Origin: Cycas panzhihuaensis
Taxonomy: Eukaryota > Cycadophyta
NCBI GenBank assembly: GCA_023213395.1
Contig: CM041465.1
Location: 144,467,741 to 144,531,740 of the forward strand
Direction of reading: 5' to 3'
Length of the DNA stretch: 64,000 nt
The notes under the pieces were generated by a model. That model did no database searches. It saw only the letters and a program-made list of their open reading frames with translations, and was not told the DNA's origin. The position numbers were made by a program, and so were the translations under genes. Below are positions 1-10,301 of the stretch, piece by piece (the stretch's first letter is position 1; the number at the start of each line of letters is the position of its first letter).

Positions 1-782
1 AGGCCCAAGTCTGTCGTTTCAAATTCTCGCTTGAGTTGTTCTTTTATGTCTGCAATGGATTCTGCATCATTACCTGTGAGAACCATGTCATCTACGTAAA
101 CAACAATTATTGTGACTTTGCCATTTCTTTTCCTTATGTATAAGCTGGAGTTTGAATCACATCGTTGAAAGCAGTTCTGACACAAGTATTGATCTAATTT
201 TGCGTACCAAGCTTGAGGGGCTTGCTTTAACCCATATAGAGCCTTTTTTAATTTGCATACCAGATGCTCTTGTCCTTCTTTGATGTATCCAATGGGTTGT
301 TTCATATAGACTTCCTCTTCTAATTCCCCATTCAAAAAGGTGTTTTTTACATCTAATTAAAAGATTTTCCAATCTAGCATAGCAGCTAGTGCAATCACTG
401 TTCTTACATTGTTTAGCTTGGCCACAGGAGAAAAGGTTTCTTCAAAGTCCACTCCAGTTGTTTGAGTGTATCCTTTTGCAACTAGCTGTGCTTTGTGCTT
501 CTCTATTTCGCCACTGGTTTCCTCCTTAATTTTGTAAACCCATTTGCAGCTGACTACGGATTTGTTGGCAGGTAACTCTACTAGTTCCCATGTTTGATTT
601 TTTCTAATTGTGTCCATTTCACTGTCCATGGTTGACTTCCATTCATGTTGATCTTTGGCCTCTTGAAAGGTTTGTGGTTCGATTCTACTTATCAGGGCCC
701 TTGGCCTTTGTCTCTGCATTCTGTGTTCAAGCACATTGCCTTTTTCCTCTTCGATTGTTTTGATGAACCATTTAGTAAACTT
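1..782 (-). pseudogene. pol: Element A reverse transcriptase (partial, one internal stop)
   Basis: Copia reverse transcriptase, which copies element RNA into cDNA in virus-like particles. The frame opens with the EAKDQHEWKSTMDSEM region and runs through VSCKWVYKIK and LVAKGYTQTTGVDFEETFSP. A stop at 357-359 replaces Gln in WKIFQLDVK. It continues in the same frame through LKKALYGLKQAPQAWYAKLD to the catalytic YVDDM near 80-100 and leaves the window at the TTDLG motif. A second stop at 783-785 separates it from the integrase frame, and both are in the same register. Apart from these two stops this pol is well preserved. It is inactive as it stands. Confidence 0.92.
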
Positions 783-785
783 CTA

Positions 786-1677
786 TTTTTTTGTACCTTC
801 TTCAGTGTTTGTTTCCTCCATTGATTGTTCTATGGTTGATTCTTCTCCTTCTGTTGTTTCATTTTGAATTGATGAAGAAGAAGGAGATGATTCTATAGAG
901 GGTATTTCCTCTGAGGTAATTTCAAACACGGCTTCTTGTTCCACCTCCTCCTCATTTCCTTCGATTATTCTAACTTGTGAAGTATCATTTGAGCTATCTC
1001 CTTCATTGAAAACAACATTTCTACTTACATAGATTTTATTGGACTTAGGATCTATGCATTTATAGGCCTTTGAGTTTTTGGTGTAACCTATCATAATGCA
1101 TTCTGTGCTTTTTGCATCAATTTTAGATCTCCTTTTATCAGGTATGTGAACAAAAGCTTGGCTACTAAATATTTTAAGTGAACTTACATCAGGTTTCCTA
1201 CCTGTCCAGGCTTCTTCTGGAGTGATGTTCTTTAGAGCCTTTGTTAGGCTATGATTTATTAGACAGCAGACAGTGCTTATTGCCTTAGCCCAATATGATT
1301 TTGGAACTTCCTTTTCGTAAACCATGCTTTTGGCCATTTCCGTTAGAGTCCTATTTTTCCTTTCTGCAACTCCATTAGATTGTGGTGTATATGGAGTTGT
1401 GACCTGTCTGCGAATTCCGTGCAACTTACAGTAGTTTAGAAACTCCTTCGAGATGTATTCACCTCCTCCATCTGATTTCATGCACTTGATTTTCGTTCCT
1501 GATTCCAACTCTACTTCTGCTTTAAATTCTTTGAATATTTCGAAAGCTTCTGACTTGTTGTGAAGAAAGTAAACCCACACTTTTCGAGTAAAATCATCAA
1601 TGAAGGTTAGAAAATACCTGCAGCCATTGATTGAGAGTGGTGTGATGGGACCACACAGATCCGTATGGATTAAGTCC
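786..1677 (-). pseudogene. pol: Element A integrase, cut by insertion of B
   Basis: Copia integrase (rve core plus C-terminal region), which joins cDNA to chromosomal DNA. The catalytic triad can be read: Asp in LIHTDLCGP, Asp in KSDGGGEY and Glu in NGVAERKNR. The C-terminal part has the copia GKRKPDV-like and KAYKCIDP motifs and an acidic Ser/Glu-rich linker to RT. The first codons lie against the B LTR at 1677. The zinc-binding N-terminal half continues at 9656, giving a clean split of one gene. The start printed by a simple ORF caller inside the LTR is an artefact. The DDE triad is intact, but the gene is broken by B. Confidence 0.92.
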
Positions 1678-2226
1678 TGTGAAAAGAGGCTAGATGGCCT
1701 CAACAGTCCCAAGATCTAGAAACTAGGATCACTCTAGTTCTAGTTGCATAAATACAAACAAGTATAATAATCTCAAGGAAAATAGAGAGTAAAGAGACAA
1801 AGCACAAATGAAGGAGCAAGAGAAAATGATACCCAATATGTAGAGTTGGAATTGGTCCAACCTCCAAAGAATGAGCAATTTGATTAGCAAACTGGCAGCA
1901 TAACAATACAGCTCCAACTCTCTTATGAGACAATGAGAAGAGGTCTCATTATATAAAGTGAGATGAGAGACCTAAGGCCTTGGATGTTTGACAAATGTCA
2001 AACATCCAAGATACATGCCCTGCATGTTGGACATGTGTCCTTTGGGGCTCTCATGTGAGCAAAAATGCATGAGGGTCCATTTGACCCTTTAGTGACAATG
2101 TTGTGTCACTAGAAAGAATGTGGGTGTGCACTTTATCACTTAAGTGATGTCACCCCTAAAGTAAAAAGTACACATATCATGAAAATTAAAATACATTATC
2201 TTAACATGTAAACATAAGGTTTAACA
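1678..2226 (-). repeat. Element B 3' LTR
   Basis: Direct repeat of 9105-9655 with few differences. It has TG/CA ends. On the element strand a TATATAATGAG sequence could be a TATA box, and a short inverted repeat (GGATGTTTGACA / TGTCAAACATCC) lies near 1983-2010. Short reading frames inside the LTR look fortuitous because both LTR copies and non-coding sequence share them. Confidence 0.95.
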
Positions 2227-2234
2227 CCCCCTCA
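2227..2234 (-). other. Element B polypurine tract
   Basis: On the element strand a run of G follows the pol stop and directly precedes the LTR start TGTTAAACC. This is the expected plus-strand priming site. Confidence 0.85.
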
Positions 2235-2640
2235 TCAAGCTACAATGTTAAGTCGAACACCAAGACCATCTTTGAATTTTACAAACTTTTCTCTACCAAG
2301 AGGCTTGGTAAAGATGTCTCACCGCTCCTCTGTTGGTCTGTACTGGAGGTTGATCTCACCATTCAGAACATGCTCTCTGATGAAGTGATGGTGAACCTCA
2401 ATGTGTTTTGTCCGCGCATGAAAGACTGGATTCTTAGCTAACTTGAGCACACTTTGATTGTCACAATGTATCTTGGTGGGGTGACCCTGCTCAAGTCCAA
2501 GTTCTCCAAAAATCCGTCGTAGCCAGATAGCCTCACAAGCTGCATTGACTGCATCTTTGTACTCTGCTTCGGTGGAGGACAAGGTAACATTGGGTTGTTT
2601 CTTGCAATTCCACAAAACAACTGTTGAACCAAGGGAAAAA
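2235..2640 (-). pseudogene. pol: Element B RNase H domain (one stop)
   Basis: C-terminal RNase H of copia pol, which degrades RNA in RNA/DNA hybrids. The frame reads VTLSSTEAEYKDAVNAACEA, then KIHCDNQSVLKLAKNP and HARTKHIEVHHHFIREHV, the standard copia RNase H signature. A stop at 2319-2321 interrupts it before the tail DIFTKPLGREKFVKF, which ends at 2235-2237 just before the PPT. Frameshifts at about 2620-2690 separate it from RT, because LWNCKKQP and the sequence upstream of it are in different registers. Confidence 0.9.
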
Positions 2641-4115
2641 CAGTATCCCGAGGTTGATCTTCTGCTATCTTGGCAAGTCGCCTAATCGAATCGAGAACCC
2701 TTCCAGTGAAGTTCTCATTATGTGCATATTCAAGGCCATCTTTGTAATGTGCTTTTGATGTACTTAAGTATGCGTTTCGCATTCCGATGTATATCCGATT
2801 GGGTTGAGACATGTAACGTGAGCAAATCCCAACAGCAAATGAAATATCCGGACGAGTGTTGGTGAGATAAATGAGACTCCCAATCAACTGCCGGTAAAGT
2901 GTGGGATTTGCTGGTGCAGCTTCCTCATTGAGAGTAAGCTTAGATCCATTCTCCATAGGTGTAGGCTTTTGCGATCGTGGATCCCGAATCACGCAAAATG
3001 TCCCAAGAATATTTCACTTGGGAGATGAAGATATAGCCTGACTGTTGCCATATCTCAAAGCCTGAAAAATAATGGAGGAGTCCAAGATCTGTCATCTCGA
3101 AACTTCTCTTCAAATCATCTTGGAGAATGTGAATCATGTTAGTGTTACTACCAGTGATCACTAAGTCATCTACATACAAGGCAACAAAAATTACATGGTT
3201 CTTTTCATTTTTTATATATAGATTAGGATCTGAAGTAGATCGATGAAACCCATGTCTCAAGAAGTAGTCATCGATCTTCGAGTACCATTCCCTTGGAGCT
3301 TGCTTCAAGCCATATAACGCCTTTTTTAGGCGATATACAAAATGCTTCTTGCCTTGTACTTTGTATCCGGGAGGTTGCTCCAAATACACCTCCTCCTGAA
3401 GATCGCGATTAAGAAAGACGCTCTTCACATCCATCTGATAAACATGCCATTTGCATTGAGTAGCTAAGGCCAGAATGAGTCTGATGGAGTTCATGTTCGC
3501 CACTGGTGTAAAAGTTTCTTCATAGTCTATGCCTTCTTTTTGTTTAAATCCTTTTGCCACAAGGCGGGCCTTCTGCCTTTTAAGTGAACCATCAGAATGG
3601 AATTTGGTCTTGTAGACCCATTTGCAACTGATTGCCTGTTTGTGTTTAGGCAATTCAACCAAATTCCAAGTACCATTCTTTTTAATAGAATGGATTTCTT
3701 CATCCATGGCAGCCTTCCAATTTTCATTTTTAGAAGCCTCCTCAAAAGTGGAAGGCTCATCAACACAAAGCACTTCAGCCATAAGTGCATAATTGGTTTG
3801 CTGCCGATATTTAGATGGATATTTTCTTTCAATGATGTGACCGTCCTGAACTGTTTGTGTGTACCATTTGGGTAACTTTTGAATTGAAGTTACTTGAACC
3901 TCAAGATCTTCTGGTGTAAGTGGTTGGTCAACAGAAGATGTGCTTGGATCAAGTGGAGCAAATTCAGTTGAAGTAGACGGTCCATTTGGTGCAGATGATG
4001 AACATGGTGTAGAAGATTGAGAGGGAAGGAAGGCCTCAACAATCTTCTTGCCTTTGTCAACGGGAGGTTGCATGGATGCTGTTTGCACCTCCTTGTGATC
4101 TTCTTCAGCAAAGAT
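2641..4115 (-). pseudogene. pol: Element B reverse transcriptase, mostly open
   Basis: Copia RT. From the right it reads the linker region, FEEASKNENWKAAMDEEIHS, ISCKWVYKTKFHSDG, ARLVAKGFKQKEGIDYEETF, YGLKQAPREWYSKIDDYF and the catalytic LYVDDLVITG near 3160. A 410-codon frame (2940-4172) covers this. A frameshift near 2990 moves the C-terminal thumb (TPMENGSKLTLNEEAAP, then RQLIGSLIYLTNTRPDISFA) into another register. The 5' side is joined to integrase only after the TRIM at 4121-4442 is removed. Fold and catalytic residues are present, but the gene as a whole is disrupted. Confidence 0.92.
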
Positions 4116-4120
4116 GACAT

Positions 4121-4206
4121 TGTTGGAGCGCGTGACGCTAACTATCACAAGGAAGTCCTCTTCCCAAATCACCCCGAGGCCTTTGGTGTAATGGCAACCT
4201 GTGACA
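4121..4206 (+). repeat. TRIM 5' LTR (86 bp)
   Basis: Terminal repeat starting TGTTGGAGCG and ending CCTGTGACA, paired with 4357-4442 and preceded by the duplication GACAT. Confidence 0.95.
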
Positions 4207-4356
4207 AGTGGTATCAGAGCGACCAGAGTTCAAATCCGGTCTTGTGTACCGCGGTAGCGCACCCGGATATCCGTGAAGGCATTGTGTCCTGCCGAAGAAC
4301 GCCGTGGTGGACATGCCAATCCGTGTAGGTACAACCGACTCCTTGTGATGGGGGAG
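4207..4356 (+). other. TRIM internal region with PBS and PPT
   Basis: A 150-bp internal region richer in G+C than element B. TGGTATCAGAGC at 4209-4220 matches the 3' end of plant initiator-Met tRNA. The following GAGTTCAAATCC also resembles the complement of that tRNA's T-arm and fits a pol III B-box pattern. I see no A box. A G-rich PPT ends at 4356. Confidence 0.85.
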
Positions 4357-4442
4357 TGTTGGAGTGCGTGACGCTAACTATCACAAGAAAGTCCTCTTCC
4401 CAAATCACCCCAGGGCTTTTGGTGTAATGGCAACCTGTGACA
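4357..4442 (+). repeat. TRIM 3' LTR (86 bp)
   Basis: Second terminal repeat, TGTTGGAGTG to CCTGTGACA, followed by the duplication GACAT at 4443-4447. Confidence 0.95.
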
Positions 4443-4447
4443 GACAT

Positions 4448-5671
4448 CTCTTGAGAGACGCATTTTCTTCCCTATAGGATCATACAACTTATAGGCTTTG
4501 CTGTGAATGACATATCCTACAAAGATGCATTTCAGACTATGCTTGTCTAATTTCTTCCTTTGTTGATCGGGAATGTGCATATAAGCAATGCACCCAAAAG
4601 TCCTCAAATGGTGACAAGAGCCTTTTGCGGACCATACCTCCTCGGGTGTCATGTTGGTGACTGCTGTAGTAGGACTGCGATTGGCCTCATAGGCAGCTGT
4701 GTGAAATGTATACGCCCGATGGCTCGAGTGAGCCCTTGTGCATGCATCATAGCTTTGGCTTTATTGGTCAAAGTTTTGTTCATCCGTTCGGAGACTCCAT
4801 TTTGTTGAGGAGTGTGAGGTATCGTCAGTTGTCTCCGAATGACGTTATCCTTGCAGTATTGGGTGAATTCATTTGATGTAAATTCACCTCCATTGTCTGT
4901 CCTGAATGTTTTGATTGAAGGGCCAGACTCATTTTCCACTTCAAGTTTGAATTCTGTGAACTTGGAAAATGCTTTAGATTTGTGTTTGATGAAATGGACC
5001 TAAACTTTGTGAGAAAAGTCATCAATGAAGGAGATGTAATACAAAGCTCCTCCAAAAGATGATGTGGACATAGGTCCACACAAATCCGAATGTACTAGCT
5101 GCAGAGGATGTGATACACGCCACGCTTTGCCTTTAGGGAAAGGCAAGCAATGCTGAGTTCCCATAATGCACGCTTCGCAAAGACATTTCGTTCCATAAAT
5201 CTTAGGAAGCCCATGTACCATGTTCTTGTTGATCATCTGCCTCAAATTGTCTAAGCTCAAGTGGCTTAGATGTTGATGCCAAAGTTGCATCTTAGACAAG
5301 TAAGGAGTGACAATGGAACTAGAGTAAGCAGAATCAAGTGTTATATTATTTGCATCCAACTTGTAGAGGCCTTGATCCTTATAGCCAACAGCTACTACTT
5401 GGTTTTCTTTGTCACTGATTATACATTTCCCGTTTTGGAACAATACACTCATCTGTTGCTTGCCCAACTTGCTAACAGATAGTAAATTTTTGTCCATTGA
5501 AGGTATTAAATAGGCATTGCCATCGGGAAATGAGGAGGAAGGATTTGATGAAGAAGAAAATGGAGTTATTGTGCCTACTCCTGAAATTTTGACAGATTGA
5601 TTATTCCCAAAGGTCACTGATTGACCTTTGCCTTCCTTGATGTTGGTGAGGAGCTCTTCACTTCCAGTCAT
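4448..5671 (-). pseudogene. pol: Element B integrase and GAG-pre-integrase region
   Basis: From the right: a post-protease region, LLSVSKLGKQQMSVLF, then the zinc-binding pre-integrase segment (LWHQHLSHLSLDNLRQM, CLCEACIMGTQH), then the integrase core. Catalytic Asp in LVHSDLCGP, Asp in RTDNGGEF and Glu in NGVSERMNK are all kept. A stop near 5000 lies after DDFSHKV. A frameshift near 4720 separates GLTRA from the continuing frame HTAAYEANRSPTTAVTNMTP. The C-terminal part reads TPEEVWSAKG, HIPDQQRKKLD and SRDV, then meets the TRIM. All three active-site residues survive, but the gene is broken. Confidence 0.9.
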
Positions 5672-6017
5672 GTGTTGTGAAGCTCCAGAATCAATTATCC
5701 AAGTTTCATCAACCTTGGATGTCTGATATGCACAAAACAGTTTGTCTTCATCTGCAAACTGATTAAAGTGGCGTTGATTGCCACCTCTGAACCCCCCCCC
5801 GCCCCTTCCTCTTTGACCTTTTCGATAGGCACCTCGATTTGATCGAGGGGTTCTTCTTCTTCTTGTTGTTCTTCTTTGAAACCTTTCTTTGCTTCAGGCG
5901 TGGTATTCTTCTTTGGTGGCGTAGATCTGCTTGCTTTTTGTGACAATCAGGTGCTATGTGGCCAGGTTTGCCACAATAATAACATACAACATTGGTCCTT
6001 GAAGACCCAATGTTCAT
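5672..6017 (-). pseudogene. gag-pol: Element B protease and Gag zinc knuckle
   Basis: The protease active site reads WIIDSGASQHMTGSEE, so the catalytic DSG is intact. Upstream is a single CCHC zinc knuckle CYYCGKPGHIAPDC at the Gag C-terminus, followed by a very basic Lys/Arg-rich stretch. Overlapping frames in this interval are shifted against one another. A homopolymer run of C at about 5790-5800 is the likely slip point. The protease would release Gag and Pol products from the polyprotein. Confidence 0.85.
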
Positions 6018-6050
6018 GTTCCCAAACTGCTTTGAGAGTGCAGGTTTGGG

Positions 6051-6722
6051 TTACTGTTTGGCCTTTGAATTGGCCGTGAATGCACTTGATGTAGATGGTT
6101 CCTCCTCATTATCCTTAGTGTAGATTTGTTCTTCTTGAAATAGCAGACTTTCAAATTCGTTGAATGTCATAGTTTTGAGAGAACCATCTCTTGTAGTGGA
6201 CGAAATGAAGCCATTGTAGTCCTTGCGTAAGGCTTTGGTGATGGATGTGATTAATTCATCCCCTGTAGCAGGACTACCAAGTGTATTCAGTTCATTACAT
6301 ATCTCCTTGATGGAGGAAAGAAAAGCCAACATGGGCTTGACAAACTTAACAGAATACAATTTTGCCTTAACCATTAAAATGCGAACTTGATCTCACCTTT
6401 CATACAATGAGGACAAAGTGTCCCAAGCTTCCTTAGAAGTTTTAGCACAAGCAATATTCTGATCTACATGCACATCAACAATCATGTGAAGGAATGCCAA
6501 AGCGATTTCATCTTTGGCTTCCCAAGCAGTAAGTAAAGCATCATCAGGTTCCACAGTAACATCGCCATTGATAACAGGTGCTGGTCGAGGTAATCTCCCA
6601 GAAATATAACTCCAAAATTCGTTCATGATTTGCAAGTTCCAAGTGAGTCTCTTCCATTCTTGATAATTATCTTGTCCTGTTAACCGAATGGTGCATGCAT
6701 TTAGCATGTTTATGACAGCCAT
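6051..6722 (-). pseudogene. gag: Element B Gag (capsid), one stop
   Basis: Copia Gag polyprotein (UBN2-like capsid region). The start at 6722 gives MAVINMLNACTIRLTGQDNY, then EWKRLTWNLQIMNEFWSYI. A stop at about 6393 follows TLSSLYER. The same register then continues KLYSVKFVKPMLAFLSSIKE and FNEFESLLFQEEQIY to 6051, ahead of the zinc knuckle. Start and order fit a copia Gag of ordinary size. The upstream 2.4 kb has no coding signal, which makes this start credible. Confidence 0.87.
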
Positions 6723-9104
6723 GTTTCAGTTTATAAAAGCTTGAAGTTAGCAGATAACTTGGAAGCTCAAAGCTTTCGTTGGTTAAGTTACACCTTCTAA
6801 CAAAACCAACAGTCTTGATCTTACTAGAAGATCCAACAACTAAATGGAATGATGAGGGGTGGAGGACTAGGCTATGGAGTTGGTCCAACTCTAATCTATA
6901 GAAGAGATCCAATAGTTGGCCAAGTTAAATCTAGGACAAGGCAGGTAGGGTTGATTTGCATGGACGTACCATGCTTTCCACAGGATTCTCATTGATAACA
7001 CCCTTTTGAACCTCCTTTCCCTCAAGCAACCTTAATTGTCGTTACAGCAGATGCGGTCGGTTGGTCCCCTAGGGAATGCACCAAGCTTAAGGTTAATTTA
7101 GAGGCAAGGTTTGAACCTTTGTTGGGCCTCTCCAACAGATTTTAAGTCACTTTTTAGCAGTTTTTAAAGTGAACTTAGATTTCTTTTTGCTTGGAAAATG
7201 TACTTATGAAAATGCTTTGATTAAGCTTTACAATGAAAGTGGCTTTAAGAGGAAGCAATGTAAGTACATCGATATGAACACTAGTAGTGTTTTTGCAATG
7301 AGCACTTTAATGAAAATGTAGTGCTATGTTGATCCAAGTAAGAAACCAAATGCTTGATTACAATAAGTTTTGCAAAGTACTTTTTGAAAAAAAGAGCTTA
7401 AGTACTAAATGAAGTAAGCCAAAACTTGTGATGAAGATACAAGTGGGTTCCTTTTAATGCTGAAAAAGTGAAGGTAAGAGAACCACTTGCATGAAAATGG
7501 ACATCAAGCACCAAGTGTTGGGACTTTAAATTAGTCCCAACGATCAAAAGAAGAAGTGATTTTTATTAAGTACAAAGTGTTTTGAATCCTCTTTGAGACT
7601 AAGGGTTATTAGGTCACCATGCAAGGTGCCTTAAAAGTGTTTAAAGATTAGTGATTAAATATCACTTTTTTTGATATGAAAAACACTTGAAATCACTTCT
7701 CTTAAATTCAACTAACACACGTTCGAAAACCTTGAAAATGCCATAGAAGAGCTCTGTATTCAGCTGTTGTATACTTGCTTTATCTTATTCAGCAAGCGTT
7801 TACCATGTAGCATGTAGCTTGTAAAGCGACATGCAGTACAAAGTCAATTTCATGAATGCCTATAGCACAAAATGTGATGGATCCAGTAGCGACGCTTACT
7901 GCCTTTAAGAACACATTTCAGCCTGTCTTGCACAGTCAAAGCAGGCAGAAATAAAGCCTTTTGGCAGTTCAGCAGACAGAAATAAAGCCTTTTTACACAG
8001 AACTGAACATAAACAACAGATTTAAGTATGAAAACAACTCTTTAAATATGAAAACAACTCTTTAAGTATGAAAACAACTCTCATAAATCATGGAAAACAA
8101 CTCTTTAAGTATGAAAACACAGCTGTTTAAGTATGAAAACAACTCTTTAAGTATGAAAACAATTCTTATAAATCATAGAAAATAGCTCTTTAAGTATGAA
8201 AACACAGCTGTTTAAGTATGAAAACACAGCTGTTTAAGTATGAAAACAACTCTTCAAGTATCAAAACAACTTTCATAAATCATGGAAAACAACTCTTTAA
8301 ATATGAAAACACAGCTGTTTAAGTATGAAAACAACTCTTTTAAGTATGAAAACATAGCTGTTTAAGTATGAAAACATAGTTGTTTAAGTATGAAAACAGC
8401 TTTTTAACTATGAAAACAGCTCTCATAAATCATAGAAAACAGCTCTTTAAGTATGAAAACGTTCTGTGCTCTGTGCAGAGAGAACATAGTAAAGAGGTCC
8501 TTTCAAAGGGCGCACGGACTGTGCAGGACAACGGATTGCTGTACGGCCTTGTGAGTGATGTACGGTCACTTGAGTAGCTCCGTGGGACCCACGCAGGGTC
8601 TGCTACACTTCCAAAAGTTTGCAGTGAAAGTTAGATAGAGAGCATCTAGTAGAAACCAATAGAAATGACCAATTTTTATCAAGAAAATTGCTCTGCAAGT
8701 TAAAAAAATGGCCTAGAATAGTGAGGAATCTTTGTAAATAAAGTGCAGTCTGAATGGAGTGATTAAAAAAATTGATTTCCAGTCAAAAACACATGTAACT
8801 CCACGAGATGCCTTGAATTTACAAAAATATTTTTTCTAAAGAAACAATTAGAAAATCACTTGTTTTGGAAAACAAAGGAGTCTTTGCCTCTTGATAAAAG
8901 TCTGAAAAAATTTCAGATTTGAAAAGTACTTGCTTCAGCCTGCAAATGTAGCTCCAAAATGCTTGAACCTGCAATAAAAACTTCAAAACAAACCTTGGAT
9001 CGCCGGTGTGAAGGTCGTCACCAAGGGTTTGTAGCTTTCTTCAAATCTCCTTGAGCGGTACCAAACGAGCAGGAGGAGCTAGTCTCCTCTTGCTCGATAC
9101 CAAA
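6723..9104 (-). other. Element B long 5' leader, non-coding
   Basis: The 2.38 kb between Gag start and PBS has no plausible gene. It includes a minisatellite (8021-8462) and simple AT-rich DNA. Copia leaders are usually a few hundred bases, so part of this may be an expanded or captured segment. The PBS-like TGGTATCGAGC lies at 9092-9102 on the element strand. Confidence 0.8.
8021..8462. repeat. Minisatellite, about 20-bp units, in B leader
   Basis: About 21 imperfect tandem copies of TTTAAGTATGAAAACAACTC. Sub-variants end in CACAGCTG or alternate with TCATAAATCATGGAAAACAA, giving a higher-order pattern of roughly 60-130 bp. Confidence 0.93.
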
Positions 9105-9655
9105 TGTGAAAAGAGGCTAGATGGCCTCAACAGTCCCAAGATCTAGAAACTAGGATCACTCTAGTTCTAGTTGCAGAAATACAAATAAGTATAATAATCT
9201 CAAGGAAAATAGAGAGTAAAGAGACAAAGCACAAATGAAGGAGCAAGAAAATGATACCAAATATGTGGAGTTGGAATTGGTCCAACCTCCAAAGAATGAA
9301 CAGTTTGATTAGTAAACTGGCAGCATAACAATCTGACTCCAACTCTCTTATGAGACAATGAGAAGAGGTCTCATTATATAGAGTGAGATGAGAGACCTAA
9401 GGCCTTGGATGTTTGACAAATGTCAAACATCCAAGATACATGCCTTCCATGTTGGACATGTGTCCTTTTGGGCTCTCATGTGAGCAAAAATGCATGAGGG
9501 TCCATTTGACCCTTTAGTGACAACGTTGTGTTACTAGAAAGAATGTGGGTGTGCACTTTATCACTTAAGTGATAAGTCACCCCTAAAGTAAAAAGTACAC
9601 ATATTACATGAAAATTAAAGTACATTATCTTAACATGTAAACATAAGGTTTAACA
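9105..9655 (-). repeat. Element B 5' LTR
   Basis: Direct repeat of 1678-2226 with TG/CA ends, adjoining the PBS on its left. It is followed by the target copy ATTCC (9656-9660) and then by element A integrase sequence. Confidence 0.95.
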
Positions 9656-10300
9656 ATTCCAACTTTGATTGTGCTCTCCAACTGCTTTCATCAAAAGGAT
9701 GTCGGTGTTGTTTGCCAAATTGGCAGCCTTTGCAAACAAAGCTGTCAGAAGAAATATGGGGTAGCCCATTTACTATGCCTGATTTTTCCATTGATTTTAA
9801 TGTTTCAATTGGAAGATGTCCATACTTTAAATGCCAAATTTAATTATCAGATTTAACAACAGTACAAGCTTTTTCTTCCACAGTAGGAATTACAGGATCT
9901 GACAGAAGTTTGTACAGATCATTACATCTTATGCCCTTGGCAATGATTTCCCCATTGTTTTTCATGTCTAGAATATGACAATATCCTTCTTCATCAAAAA
10001 TTGTCCTTAGCCCCTTTTTGCTAAGTTGTGAGACAGAAAGAAGATTCATTTTTAGACCAGGGACTAATAGAACATTCCCAATTTTCTTTACATTTCCTTG
10101 TAGATTGATGGTGATAATACCCACCCCCTTTATGTCAAGTGGGTATTTGTCTCCCAATTCAACTGATTTGTCGAAGTCACAAGGCTTTAAGGTTTCAAAC
10201 CAATCTTAACGATTGGTCATGTGTTGCGAAGCTCTCGAATCAACATACCATATGTCTCCATCTTTTAGACTTGTTGCCAGTGCAACAATTAAGGTAGTCT
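9656..10300 (-). pseudogene. pol: Element A protease and pre-integrase segment
   Basis: From the right the protease reads IWYVDSRASQHMTNR. The catalytic Gly of DSG has become Arg, and a stop follows at NR*DW. A 105-codon frame (9840-10157) then gives ELGDKYPLDIKGVG and KMNLLSVSQLSKKGLRTIF. A stop precedes WHLKYGHL, and the zinc-binding region FVCKGCQFGKQHRHPF runs to WRAQSKLE at the B junction. The protease would be dead even without the stops. Confidence 0.9.
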
Positions 10301-10301
10301 C

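Larger units (their letters stand above)
4121..4442 (+). mobile_element. TRIM (miniature LTR retrotransposon), 322 bp
   Basis: Two 86-bp terminal direct repeats (4121-4206, 4357-4442) differ at five positions by eye, all transitions. Both begin TGTTGGAG and end GTGACA. The insertion is flanked by a perfect 5-bp duplication GACAT (4116-4120, 4443-4447). A full initiator-Met PBS TGGTATCAGAGC lies at 4209-4220 and a PPT GATGGGGGAG before the 3' repeat. There is no coding capacity. It sits in B's integrase between SRDV and IFAEE, and its removal restores that reading. It matches the TRIM/SMART class in size and plan. The exact family is not assigned. Confidence 0.95.
1678..9655 (-). mobile_element. 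Copia element B, complete with both LTRs, nested in A
   Basis: About 8.0-kb Ty1/copia element on the minus strand. The LTRs (1678-2226, 9105-9655) begin TGTT and end CACA on the element strand. The target duplication is AGTCC on the left against ATTCC on the right, and removing B rejoins element A's integrase reading KLELIHTD. It has a PPT next to the left LTR, an initiator-Met-type PBS (TGGTATCGAGC, one base short) next to the right LTR, and gag-pol at 2235-6722. Its leader (6723-9104) is unusually long. A TRIM (4121-4442) is inserted in the integrase region. L and S belong to the same family. Confidence 0.96.

Noticed and set aside
1700-1933. Open frames of 62-77 codons inside the B LTRs (also near 9127-9342)
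   Set aside because: They lie wholly in LTR sequence, differ between the two copies, and show no domain. They are chance frames.
4017-4328. 103-codon plus-strand frame across B integrase and the TRIM
   Set aside because: It crosses the insertion junction and the antisense strand of pol, so it cannot be an ancestral gene.
8021-8462. Possible CRISPR array from regularly spaced short repeats
   Set aside because: The repeats are directly tandem without unique spacers, are imperfect, and lie in a plant retrotransposon leader.
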